DNA of 64,000 nt from Lachnospiraceae bacterium (lineage in GTDB: Bacteria > Bacillota > Clostridia > Lachnospirales > Lachnospiraceae). Shown piece after piece: positions 40,602-49,235 of the stretch (position 1 is its first letter; every line of letters starts with the position of its first letter). The notes beneath the pieces were generated by a model, which did not search any database, was not told the origin of the DNA, and worked only from the letters and a program-made list of their open reading frames with translations. The stretch lies in NCBI GenBank assembly GCA_910574185.1, contig CAJSZQ010000017.1, positions 1-64,000 on the forward strand, written 5' to 3'. Position numbers and translations under genes: made by a program.

Positions 40602-40618
40602 CCCATCAGGCGGGAATT

Positions 40619-41557
40619 TTAGATAATTCCCTGACTTTTTAGAAAGAACACCCACAGGAAAATGGTTATAACGGAAAGACATGTGCTCAGTACGACCATT
40701 TCCCCGGCCAGAGCGCCGTCTCCTCCCATATTGGACGCCATGGGATAGGAGGCGGTGGCTGCGGGCGTTGCGAAAATGGTGAAATAGATAAAGGTTTCCA
40801 GCGGTCCGAAAGAGAGGGCGCGGGCTGTGAGCAGGGCGGCTGCCGGCAGCAGAATCAGTTTTGCCGCAACCGCCGGTATCAGGTATTTCAGGTTGTTCCT
40901 CATAGAGGAAAAACGCAGGGTGCCGCCCAGGACAAACAGAGCCAGCGGAGTGGTCATGGATGAGAACTGGGAGACGGGAGTCTCGATACAGGAGGGCAGG
41001 CGAAGGTGAAGGATTATCGCGGCGGCGCCTGCCACAGCGCCCAGAATTAAGGGATTCGACAGTACCTTTCTGACGAGTGCAAGGGGACGGATACTGCCGC
41101 CCCGGAAGTATTCCAGCAGAATAATTGCGGTGACGTTGTAAATAGGCACGATAATCGCCACCAGCATAGAAGCTGCGGCTGTTCCGGCATGACCGAAGAT
41201 ATTTTCCGTCAGCGGGATTGCGAATAAAACAAAATTACTGCGGTAAATACCCTGGATGAGGACGCCTCGTCTGGGGTTTTCCTTTACGAGCCGGGGAACG
41301 GTCAGAAATAAGATTAGGATGAGGACGAGAACGCTTGCGGCGGATACGGTTACCAGCGTGACGTCGAATGTTTGTCCGGCCTCCCGGTTATACAGATTGT
41401 AGAACATCATCAGGGGAAAGAACATCCGAAAGGTCATCTGATTGAGCTTTTTCATAAATGCCTCGTCCACAATTCCGATGATACGCGTCAGATATCCGAA
41501 TGTCAGGTAGAATAAAAATGGGAATACAGCGTTGAGTGCGATAATTAAACTGCTCAT
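40619..41557 (-). CDS. AEC-family transporter (auxin efflux carrier-like)
   Basis: This 312-residue membrane protein has ten predicted helices in two inverted halves, with LNAVFPFLFYLTFGYLTRII and VLSNPLILGAVAGAAAIILH typical of the AEC family. Bacterial members move dicarboxylates such as malate or other organic acids; the substrate here is unknown. A TetR gene sits 22 bp upstream in the same direction. Confidence 0.88.
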   Translation of the reverse strand: MSSLIIALNAVFPFLFYLTFGYLTRIIGIVDEAFMKKLNQMTFRMFFPLMMFYNLYNREAGQTFDVTLVTVSAASVLVLILILFLTVPRLVKENPRRGVLIQGIYRSNFVLFAIPLTENIFGHAGTAAASMLVAIIVPIYNVTAIILLEYFRGGSIRPLALVRKVLSNPLILGAVAGAAAIILHLRLPSCIETPVSQFSSMTTPLALFVLGGTLRFSSMRNNLKYLIPAVAAKLILLPAAALLTARALSFGPLETFIYFTIFATPAATASYPMASNMGGDGALAGEMVVLSTCLSVITIFLWVFFLKSQGII

Positions 41558-41578
41558 GGGAAACCTCCGTATAAACGA

Positions 41579-42193
41579 TTATTTTTGCCCGGCCCGGTGG
41601 CTTCCGATGATTAATCGGACGGTGCGGTACAGGAAGGGCTTGTACTCTTCGATGGGTACGGGCTCTTTGTAAAGAATCGAATTATATCCGGCGGAGCCGG
41701 CCAGTTCTACTATGGTGAAGAGCATGACGTCTACATCCTGATAGTGATATATATCTTCTTCCACCATGGAAAGAAACCGCTCATAAATATCATTATCAGC
41801 ATCTTTTCCGGTTATCAGAGTGGCGCGCAGCGCGCCCATCACCAGATTCTTGGAGATGAAATTCAGCAGGGGCAGATCCTTCATCAAATCATCAATGATA
41901 TGGTCGATAATAAAGATGAGCTGGTCTTCCAATCCCTTCATCTGGGCCGTTTCCATGGCGGCGCCTGCCCGATAGAACAGCTCATGGGTCTTATGGGCTA
42001 CCAGATTGTTCTTGACGTCATATTTATCCCGGAAATACAGATAGAAAGTCCCCTTGGCGACGCCTGCCCGTTTGACAATATCGGAAATGGCGGTGGCGTG
42101 TATTCCTTTGGTGGTAAATAATTCATATGCGGTATTCAGAAGTGCGTCTCGCTTTTGTTTCTTATTTTCTTCTACTTTTCCCATACTATTCAT
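41579..42193 (-). CDS. TetR-family repressor
   Basis: This 204-residue repressor has the N-terminal HTH RDALLNTAYELFTTKGIHAT, then AISDIVKRAGVAKGTFYLYF, and a helical ligand domain. It is divergent from the MMPL transporter, and the gap carries three copies of ATGACTNNNAGTCAT-like palindromes, so it most likely represses that pump and itself. It may also control the AEC gene downstream (22 bp away). Confidence 0.92.
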   Translation of the reverse strand: MNSMGKVEENKKQKRDALLNTAYELFTTKGIHATAISDIVKRAGVAKGTFYLYFRDKYDVKNNLVAHKTHELFYRAGAAMETAQMKGLEDQLIFIIDHIIDDLMKDLPLLNFISKNLVMGALRATLITGKDADNDIYERFLSMVEEDIYHYQDVDVMLFTIVELAGSAGYNSILYKEPVPIEEYKPFLYRTVRLIIGSHRAGQK

Positions 42194-42349
42194 TCCTTAC
42201 TTAAAGGCGCTTTCCGGTTTTACCGGACGGGTCCGGCATACTGCCTGTCTGTAGCGGGGCTCATCTGGTTTTTCCGGAACTGCCAAGGTTTGTTTATGAC
42301 TAACATTATAACGGTTTTGATGCGGATTGCAAGTGGATTTTTCACAAAA

Positions 42350-42439
42350 ATGACTAAAAGTCATAATTTTTAGAAAAAGTATTGACTATTGGTCATTTTT
42401 GTTGTATAGTGCTAAATGAATAAAATGACTAGCAGTCAT
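42350..42439 (+). promoter_or_regulatory. MMPL promoter with three TetR-type operators
   Basis: Two perfect palindromes of the form ATGACTNNNAGTCAT lie at 42350-42364 and 42425-42439, and a variant, TTGACTATTGGTCAT, at 42382-42396. The variant contains the -35 (TTGACT 42382-42387); with TATAGT (42405-42410) it gives a 17-bp spacer. A repressor on these sites would cover the -35, the upstream region and the start point. Confidence 0.85.
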
Positions 42440-42461
42440 AATTGAAAAGGAGTTGAAGGAA

Positions 42462-44600
42462 ATGGTAAAGCTGGGAAAGAAGATTGTGAAGTACAGGGCG
42501 GCCATTCTGGCGATCAGTTTCTTACTTCTCATCCCTGCAGTATTGGGATATGTGAATACCAGAATTAACTACGATGTGCTTACCTACCTGCCGGAGGATA
42601 TTGAGACCATGCAGGGGCAGGATATTATGGTGGAGGACTTTGGATGTGGGGCGTTTTCCATGCTGATTGTGGATGGGATGGAGAATAAGGATGTGTCAAA
42701 GTTAAAAGAGCAGATTGAGGGAATCGGCCATGTGTCCAGGGTTCTCTGGTATGATTCGGTAGCGGATATTTCCGTTCCTCAAAGTATGCTCCCGGACAAT
42801 ATTTACGAAGTATTCCATTCGGATACAGGCACCATGATGGCGGTATTTTTTGACGAATCTACTTCTGCGGACAGCACGATGGATGCCATTACAGAGATTC
42901 GGAAGATTGCCGGGAAGCAGTGTTTTATCAGCGGGATGTCGGCGATTGTTACGGATACGAAAGAATTAGCGGAGAGTGAGACGCCGGTTTACGTGCTAAT
43001 CGCGGTGCTCTTATCAACGATTGTATTGGGAATTACGATGGAATCTCTGGTGGTTCCGGTGTTATTCCTGATTAGTATCGGAATGGCCATTGTCTATAAT
43101 TTGGGGAGCAACTATTTTCTGGGAGAGATTTCTTATATTACGAAGGCGTTAGCGGCTGTGCTGCAGCTCGGGGTGACCATGGATTATTCCATTTTCCTGA
43201 TGCACAGCTACGATGAACAGCAGGTCAGGTTTGACGGAGATAAGAAAAGGGCGATGGCGCACGCCATTTCTCAGACGTTCTCATCGGTAATCGGAAGTTC
43301 GGTTACCACGATTGCTGGTTTTATTTCTTTATGTTTTATGAGCTTTACGCTGGGAAAGGATATCGGTATCGTAATGGCAAAGGGCGTGATATTCGGAGTG
43401 CTCGCCTGTGTGACCATCCTGCCTTCCCTGATTTTATGCTGTGATAAGCTGATTGAGAAGACGAAGCACAGACCGCTTTTGCCGAATATTAACAGACTGT
43501 CTGACAGGATGACGAAGCGCTATCCGGTATTTGCCGTTATTTTCCTGGTTCTTTTGTTTCCGGCGGTTTATGGCAACAACCATACCGGCGTTTATTATAA
43601 TCTGGATGAGACGCTGCCAAAGAATCTTCCCAGCATTATCGCCAATGAGAAGCTGAAGGAAGATTATAATATGAATACCACGCACATCCTGCTGGTAGAC
43701 AGTTCCGTCCGCTCTTCGGATGTGAACCGGATGTTGAAGGAAATTGAGAAGGTGGACGGCGTAAAGTGGGCGCTGGGTATTGATAAGCTGGTGGGACCGG
43801 GAATTCCTTCGGATATGCTTCCTTCGGATGTGACAGATATGCTGAAAACGGAGCAATACCAGATGGTCATGATTAATTCGATTTATAAGGTAGCGTCGGA
43901 TGAGGTGAACGCACAGGTAGACGCGATTCATGCAGTTACGGAAAAGTACGATAAACATGCCCTCTTAGTCGGCGAGGCTCCGCTGACTAAGGATTTGATT
44001 GATATTACAGACCATGATTTCAAGATGGTAAGCATTGTGTCAATCGGCGTGATTTTCATCATTATACTGCTTTTATTCCGTTCTGTTACGCTTCCGGTTA
44101 TTCTGGTGGGAGTCATAGAATTTGCGATATTTGTGAACATGGGAATACCGTTCTATACGGGAACCACCCTTCCGTTTGTGGCCTCCATTGTAATCGGAAC
44201 GATTCAGCTTGGAGCTACCGTAGATTACGCGATTCTGATGACGACCAGATATAAGCGGGAGAGAAGCAGAGGGGCAGGGAAGTATGACGCGGTAACGACG
44301 GCCCATCAGGCGTCGGCGCAGTCCATTATTGTAAGCGCGCTGAGCTTCTTCGCGGCGACATTCGGGGTTGGAATGTACTCTAATATTGATATGATTAGTT
44401 CTCTGTGCATTCTGATGGCCCGGGGAGCAATTATCAGTATGCTGGTAGTGGTATTGATTCTGCCGTCTATGTTTATGATATTTGACAAAGTCATTGTCAG
44501 GACCAGCAGCGGATTCCTGCCAAAGACGGAAGAGCATCCGAATAAGAAGAAAAACAGATTTAACAAAAAAAATAAGATTTCAAATGAAGTTCATGTATAG
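42462..44600 (+). CDS. MMPL/RND-superfamily transporter
   Basis: This 713-residue pump has twelve predicted helices in two halves. Each half has a large extracellular loop and a four- to five-helix bundle (VYVLIAVLLSTIVLGITMES, LQLGVTMDYSIFLMHSYDEQ; second half IIILLLFRSVTLPVILVGVI, IQLGATVDYAILMTTRYKRE). The MDY and VDY motifs carry the proton-relay Asp. The ATG at 42462 follows AAAAGGAGTTGAAGGA. It is followed after 14 bp by a heptad-repeat secreted protein, a pairing typical of Firmicute MMPL pumps. Substrates could be lipids, hydrophobic drugs or bile-acid-like compounds; this is inference. Confidence 0.92.
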   Translation: MVKLGKKIVKYRAAILAISFLLLIPAVLGYVNTRINYDVLTYLPEDIETMQGQDIMVEDFGCGAFSMLIVDGMENKDVSKLKEQIEGIGHVSRVLWYDSVADISVPQSMLPDNIYEVFHSDTGTMMAVFFDESTSADSTMDAITEIRKIAGKQCFISGMSAIVTDTKELAESETPVYVLIAVLLSTIVLGITMESLVVPVLFLISIGMAIVYNLGSNYFLGEISYITKALAAVLQLGVTMDYSIFLMHSYDEQQVRFDGDKKRAMAHAISQTFSSVIGSSVTTIAGFISLCFMSFTLGKDIGIVMAKGVIFGVLACVTILPSLILCCDKLIEKTKHRPLLPNINRLSDRMTKRYPVFAVIFLVLLFPAVYGNNHTGVYYNLDETLPKNLPSIIANEKLKEDYNMNTTHILLVDSSVRSSDVNRMLKEIEKVDGVKWALGIDKLVGPGIPSDMLPSDVTDMLKTEQYQMVMINSIYKVASDEVNAQVDAIHAVTEKYDKHALLVGEAPLTKDLIDITDHDFKMVSIVSIGVIFIIILLLFRSVTLPVILVGVIEFAIFVNMGIPFYTGTTLPFVASIVIGTIQLGATVDYAILMTTRYKRERSRGAGKYDAVTTAHQASAQSIIVSALSFFAATFGVGMYSNIDMISSLCILMARGAIISMLVVVLILPSMFMIFDKVIVRTSSGFLPKTEEHPNKKKNRFNKKNKISNEVHV

Positions 44601-44614
44601 CGGGAGGTATTGTG

Positions 44615-47215
44615 ATGAATAAAAACAGCAAAAGTATGAGACTTATGGCGGCAGGAATGGTAGCGGTGATTACAGCGGGATTAGCGGGAACCTGTGATTA
44701 CCAGAGGAATATGATTACAGCAAAAGCGGCGGAGATTGATACGAAAGAGCTTCAGGAAGCAGCTGAGAATGCGCTGAATACAGACAGCGAAGAGACCGGA
44801 AAGGCGGAAGAACAGGCTGCCAAAGAGGGCTCCGGCGAAGGAGAAGAACAGACCGCGGGGGAAGGGCAGGCAGTGAAAAAGGAAGAGTCCGTCTATGTGA
44901 AAGCGGATTCTGCCGGAAATGTTAAGAATATTACCGTTACGGAATGGATTAAGAATCCCGGCAGCGGAAGCCTGTCCGATGTGTCGGAACTGGAGAACAT
45001 TGAGAATATCAAGGGAGAAGAAACCTATGAGGTCTCTGGGGACGCGGGGCTTGACTGGCAGACGGAAGACAGCGACATCTACTATCAGGGAACAACCGGC
45101 AAAGAGTTTCCGGTAGGCGTTCAGATTGACTATAAGCTGGACGGCAAAGCTGTCAGCGCTAAGGATTTGAAAGGAAAAGACGGCAGGGTTGAAATTCACA
45201 TCCGGTACAGCAACGATTCTAAGAGCGTGGCAGATATTGGGGGAGAGAAGGAAGAGCTGTTTACGCCGTTTACCATGATTACGGCTATGATGCTTCCCGC
45301 AGACGAATACCAGAATGTGGAGATTGACCATGGCAGGGTGATTTCCGACGCTGACAAAGCCATTGTGATAGGGCTTGGTTTTCCGGGAATCAATGAGAAT
45401 TTAAAGCTTGCGGATGGAGATTTTGATTTTGCGCTTCCGGAGGAAGTGACCATTACGGCGGATGTGAAGAATGCGTCCATAGGCCCCGCCATTACGGTCG
45501 CGTCTACTGATTTCCTTCAGGATTTGGATGTGGACGGGATGAATGATTTTGATGACTTAAGCGATTCCATTGAGGATTTAAAGGATGCGACAAATCAGTT
45601 GGCGGAGGGCTCGAAGAAGGCGGCTGACGGGGCCGGAGAACTGAGCGGCGGGGCCGGGGAATTAAGTGCAGGTGCAGGAACGCTTGCGGCGGGAGCCGGA
45701 GAATTGAATAACGGTGCAGGAACGCTTGCAGAAGGGGCCGGAACACTGGCCGGCGGTGCGGGAAATCTTGCAAATGGAGCAAAGGAAGTTCACAGCGGAG
45801 CAGTGGCTCTGAAAGGTGGAGCCGGAGATCTTGCGACAGGAGCGGGGACGTTATGCAGCGGAGCCGAAGATGTTGCAAATGGAGCAAAGGAAGTCCATGG
45901 CGGAGCCGGGAACCTGAAGGATGGAATCGACACGCTGAACAGCAAATCCGGGGAACTTATCGCTGGAGTCCAGTCCTTAAATGATGGGATTACCAGCTAT
46001 ACGCAGGGGGTTCAGCAGTTGAAAGACGGAATGGATGCTTCCAATATGGCTGCGGGAGCGGATGCGTTAAGAGACGGGGCGGCAAACTTAAGCGGCGGCG
46101 TGGCGCAGGTGGCCGGGGGAGTCGATGCGCTAAAGAACGGTTCTTCCCAGGCAGCGGCAGGAGCCGCGGGATTAAGAGACGCAGTGGGCGGTCTGGCGAA
46201 TGCGGCAGCCGGTCTTTACGCAGAGTCTTATGCAGGCGATGTGGAATCCTATGTGGTATGCAGTAATCAGGCCGGGCTGGCGGATTACCTTGCCGGTTGC
46301 GGAATAGATCCGGATCAGGCGGCAGGGATTGCGGCGGGGATTGCCGGAAACGCCGGTTCTTATTTTGCCGCGGAAAACAACGGAATTGACGTGCATGCAG
46401 AGGTTGCCGGACAGGATGCGCTGAATGCGCAGATTGGAGCGCTTTATGCGGCGGCAGACGAGCTGGCGGCTGGCGTGGCGAATGTAGATGCGGGCCTTGG
46501 CAGCCTGCAGGGAGCAATACAGAGCCAGGGGCTGGTGGAAGGAAGCGAGGCGGTAGCAGCCGGGGCGCAGCAGCTAAGCGACGGAGTTCATGTGGTGCAG
46601 CAGGGGGTAGACAGCCTTCAGGCGTATAACAGCGCGTTGTCCGGCGGAGCGGCAGAGCTCTTACAGGGCGGGACCCAGCTTGCCGGAGGGGTCAGCCAGC
46701 TTGCAGACGGAGCGGCAGCTCTGAATGACGGCGCGGGAGCGCTGTCAGAAGGGGCAGGTACGCTTTCAGCGGGAGCAGGCACGCTTTCCGAGGGGGCGGG
46801 TACACTCTCAGCGGGGATGGCTACGCTCACAGCGGGAACGGGAGCGCTTTCTGAGGGAGCGGATACCCTTTCATCAGGAGCCGGCGCGGTTTCTGAGGGA
46901 GCGAATACACTTTTAGCGGGAACAACTGCGCTTTCCGAGGGAGCAGATACCCTTTCGGAGGGAAGCGGGACGCTTCTGGACGGTGCAAATGCGCTGGCGG
47001 AAGGCAACCGGACGCTTGCCGACGGAATGGCGGAGTACAAGAAAGAGGCAATTGATAAACTGACAGACTTATTCGACGGAGACATTTCCAAAGTGAAGGA
47101 CAGGTTAAAAGCAATGGCGGACCTTGGGAAAGATTATCAGTCCTTTGCCGGGATTTCTTCTGAAATGAATGGAACGACGAAGTTCATCATAGAGACGGAG
47201 GGCGTTGAAGAGTAG
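44615..47215 (+). CDS. Secreted heptad-repeat protein, partner of MMPL pump (YhgE/Pip-like repeats)
   Basis: This protein of about 866 residues begins with a signal peptide (MRLMAAGMVAVITAGLAGTC). A Glu-rich linker is followed by a globular domain up to about residue 310. Two long blocks of near-perfect seven-residue repeats of the form G-A-G-x-L-x-x follow (coding about 45595-45945 and 46560-47040), separated by about 200 residues with residual repeats. The repeats look like the X-X-heptads of YhgE/Pip proteins, but the C-terminal membrane helices of that family are absent. It is probably extracytoplasmic and long or fibrous. The gene has a 21-bp DNA periodicity and could vary in length by recombination. 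Confidence 0.85.
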   Translation: MNKNSKSMRLMAAGMVAVITAGLAGTCDYQRNMITAKAAEIDTKELQEAAENALNTDSEETGKAEEQAAKEGSGEGEEQTAGEGQAVKKEESVYVKADSAGNVKNITVTEWIKNPGSGSLSDVSELENIENIKGEETYEVSGDAGLDWQTEDSDIYYQGTTGKEFPVGVQIDYKLDGKAVSAKDLKGKDGRVEIHIRYSNDSKSVADIGGEKEELFTPFTMITAMMLPADEYQNVEIDHGRVISDADKAIVIGLGFPGINENLKLADGDFDFALPEEVTITADVKNASIGPAITVASTDFLQDLDVDGMNDFDDLSDSIEDLKDATNQLAEGSKKAADGAGELSGGAGELSAGAGTLAAGAGELNNGAGTLAEGAGTLAGGAGNLANGAKEVHSGAVALKGGAGDLATGAGTLCSGAEDVANGAKEVHGGAGNLKDGIDTLNSKSGELIAGVQSLNDGITSYTQGVQQLKDGMDASNMAAGADALRDGAANLSGGVAQVAGGVDALKNGSSQAAAGAAGLRDAVGGLANAAAGLYAESYAGDVESYVVCSNQAGLADYLAGCGIDPDQAAGIAAGIAGNAGSYFAAENNGIDVHAEVAGQDALNAQIGALYAAADELAAGVANVDAGLGSLQGAIQSQGLVEGSEAVAAGAQQLSDGVHVVQQGVDSLQAYNSALSGGAAELLQGGTQLAGGVSQLADGAAALNDGAGALSEGAGTLSAGAGTLSEGAGTLSAGMATLTAGTGALSEGADTLSSGAGAVSEGANTLLAGTTALSEGADTLSEGSGTLLDGANALAEGNRTLADGMAEYKKEAIDKLTDLFDGDISKVKDRLKAMADLGKDYQSFAGISSEMNGTTKFIIETEGVEE

Positions 47216-47234
47216 ATTATAAGTTTACGCGTCG

Positions 47235-47271
47235 CCTGTTCTGCCCGGCGGCGCGTGAGCTGCAGAACAGG
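47235..47271. repeat. Hairpin related to cassette B arm
   Basis: CCTGTTCTGC (47235-47244) and GCAGAACAGG (47262-47271) are perfect complements. The left side, ACGCGTCGCCTGTTCTG, resembles ACGCCGCCTGTTCTG in the arm of cassette B, so this may be a decayed relative. Confidence 0.45.
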
Positions 47272-47293
47272 TTTTAACGGCGCAAAAAGTAAG

Positions 47294-47333
47294 AAAAAGC
47301 AGGAAATCATATGGAGGGTTTCCTGCTTTTTTG
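47294..47333 (+). terminator. Terminator after heptad-repeat gene
   Basis: AAAAAGCAGGAAA (47294-47306) pairs with TTTCCTGCTTTTTT (47319-47332). Confidence 0.9.
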
Positions 47334-47377
47334 TTATACTAAAAAACAGAGATTATTTAAGGCGAGGCGGGAAGGCT

Positions 47378-48130
47378 ATGGAAGCATATACGGGTTTTGC
47401 AGAGGTGTATGATATTTTTATGGACAATGTACCCTATGAAGAATGGGCGGAATATTTGCGTGGGATTCTGAAAGAGTATGGGATTGTGGAGGGGCTGGCG
47501 CTGGAGCTTGGCTGTGGAACCGGGAATCTTACTACGAGACTGGCAGAGAAAGGCTACGATATGATAGGTGTGGACGGCTCGGCTGAGATGCTTCAGATTG
47601 CCCTGGATAAGAAGAATGAGACGGGATATGATATCTTATATCTGCTTCAGGATATGAGGGAGTTTGAGCTTTACGGTACGGTCCGGGCTGTGGTGAGCGT
47701 TTGCGACAGCGTGAACTATATCACTGAACCGGAGGAATTAGGCCGGGTATTTAGCCTGGTAAATAATTATCTGGATGCGTCTGGAATCTTTGTATTTGAT
47801 TTTAATACGGAATATAAATATCGGGAAGTTCTGGGGAATCAGACGATTGCGGAGGACCGGGAAGAAAGCAGTTTTATCTGGGAGAATTATTATGATGAAG
47901 AGCAGAGAGTCAACGAATATGAGCTGACGCTTTTTATAAGGGAAGAGGACGGCAGGTACGGGAAATATCAGGAGACGCATTTTCAGAGAGCATATACGCT
48001 GGAGGAAATTAAGATGCTGATTGAGCAATCGGGACTGGAATACGTAACCGCATATGACGCCTATACGAGGAATCCTCCCGGCGGGCGAAGCGAACGGATT
48101 AGCGTTGTAGCGAGAGAGCGGGGGAAATAG
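47378..48130 (+). CDS. SAM-dependent methyltransferase
   Basis: This 250-residue class I methyltransferase has motif I LALELGCGTGNLTTRLA, motif II region MIGVDGSAEML and motif IV VSVCDSVNYI. It resembles small-molecule methyltransferases of the YqeM/CmoB-like group. The ATG at 47378 (MEAYTGFAEVYDIFMDNVPY) follows GGGAAGGC and is preferred over the upstream start at 47255, which overlaps the terminator. The substrate is unknown. Confidence 0.88.
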   Translation: MEAYTGFAEVYDIFMDNVPYEEWAEYLRGILKEYGIVEGLALELGCGTGNLTTRLAEKGYDMIGVDGSAEMLQIALDKKNETGYDILYLLQDMREFELYGTVRAVVSVCDSVNYITEPEELGRVFSLVNNYLDASGIFVFDFNTEYKYREVLGNQTIAEDREESSFIWENYYDEEQRVNEYELTLFIREEDGRYGKYQETHFQRAYTLEEIKMLIEQSGLEYVTAYDAYTRNPPGGRSERISVVARERGK

Positions 48131-48155
48131 CAGACGAAGTAACATTCCGAGCAAG

Positions 48156-48184
48156 TTGTACTTTTGGGGAAAAAGAGATATAAT
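48156..48184 (+). promoter_or_regulatory. hslO promoter
   Basis: TTGTAC (48156-48161), a 17-bp spacer and TATAAT (48179-48184), about 50 bp before the hslO start. Confidence 0.7.
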
Positions 48185-48238
48185 AGGGCAGAGGCGGGGT
48201 TTTTGACTATATATTATGATAGAAAGGATACAAGATAG

Positions 48239-49117
48239 ATGAAGGATTATATTGTAAGAGGCGTGGCGGCGGACAGTCAGATTCGTGTCTTCGCGGCATG
48301 TACAACGGCGGTTGTCGAGGAGGCGAGGAAACGCCATAATACCAGTCCTACGGCTACCGTAGCGCTGGGGCAGCTGATGACGGCGGGAACCATGATGGGC
48401 GCTATGATGAAGAATGATACGGATATTCTTACTCTTCAGATTCGGGGAGACGGACCCATCGGGGGAATTACGGTTACTGCGGATAATCAGGGGAATGTGA
48501 AGGGCTATGTGTTTCACCCGGAGGCAGTAGTTCCGGCGAAGAATGGTAAAATTAATGTAGCGGATGCTCTGGGAATTGGTTTGCTGAATGTGATTAAGGA
48601 TATGGGGTTAAAGGAGCCTTATGTTGGACAGACCATTTTAGAGACCAGCGAGATTGCACAGGATTTAACCTATTATTATATGAATTCGGAGCAGATACCT
48701 TCATCCGTAGGTCTTGGGGTCCTGATGGAGAAAGACAATACGGTCAAATGTGCCGGAGGATTCATCATACAGCTTATGCCTTTTGCAGAGGATGCAGTGA
48801 TTGATAAGCTGGAGGAGAATCTAAAGGGAGTGAAATCTGTTACAGAGCTTCTGGCCCAGGGACATACGCCAGAGATGATTCTGGATGCGCTTCTCGGCAA
48901 TCTGGGGCTTGAGATTACGGATACACTGCCGGCGAGATTTTATTGTAATTGTTCCAAGGAGCGTGTGGAGAAGGCAGTTGTGAGTATTGGCGGGGAAGAG
49001 ATTCAGAAAATGATTGATGACGGCGAGGATATTGAGGTGAAATGCCATTTCTGTAATACGGCGTATCAGTATACCATAGCGGAATTACAGAGTATTTTGA
49101 AGAGAAGTAAGGAATAA
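48239..49117 (+). CDS. hslO: Redox-regulated chaperone Hsp33
   Basis: This 292-residue holdase chaperone is activated by oxidation. The N-terminal domain (ATVALGQLMTAGTMMGAMMK, GDGPIGGITVTAD) and C-terminal zinc module with CNC (FYCNCSKERV) and CHFC (VKCHFCNTAY) give the four Cys ligands. Disulfide formation releases zinc and unfolds the linker. It has its own promoter. Confidence 0.95.
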   Translation: MKDYIVRGVAADSQIRVFAACTTAVVEEARKRHNTSPTATVALGQLMTAGTMMGAMMKNDTDILTLQIRGDGPIGGITVTADNQGNVKGYVFHPEAVVPAKNGKINVADALGIGLLNVIKDMGLKEPYVGQTILETSEIAQDLTYYYMNSEQIPSSVGLGVLMEKDNTVKCAGGFIIQLMPFAEDAVIDKLEENLKGVKSVTELLAQGHTPEMILDALLGNLGLEITDTLPARFYCNCSKERVEKAVVSIGGEEIQKMIDDGEDIEVKCHFCNTAYQYTIAELQSILKRSKE

Positions 49118-49235
49118 TTTTTAACTATGTTATATAAAATCATCGTCGAAAAGACGGGGAGTTTTAGCCTGGAACAGCAGAATTAGGGATACTGCCGGAA
49201 ATGTATTTCTGGCGGACGAGGAGGAAAAAGAAGAT

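Noticed and set aside
45504-46517. Long proline/leucine-rich minus-strand ORFs opposite the heptad-repeat gene
   Set aside because: They arise from the 21-bp periodic repeat read on the opposite strand and have no independent signals.
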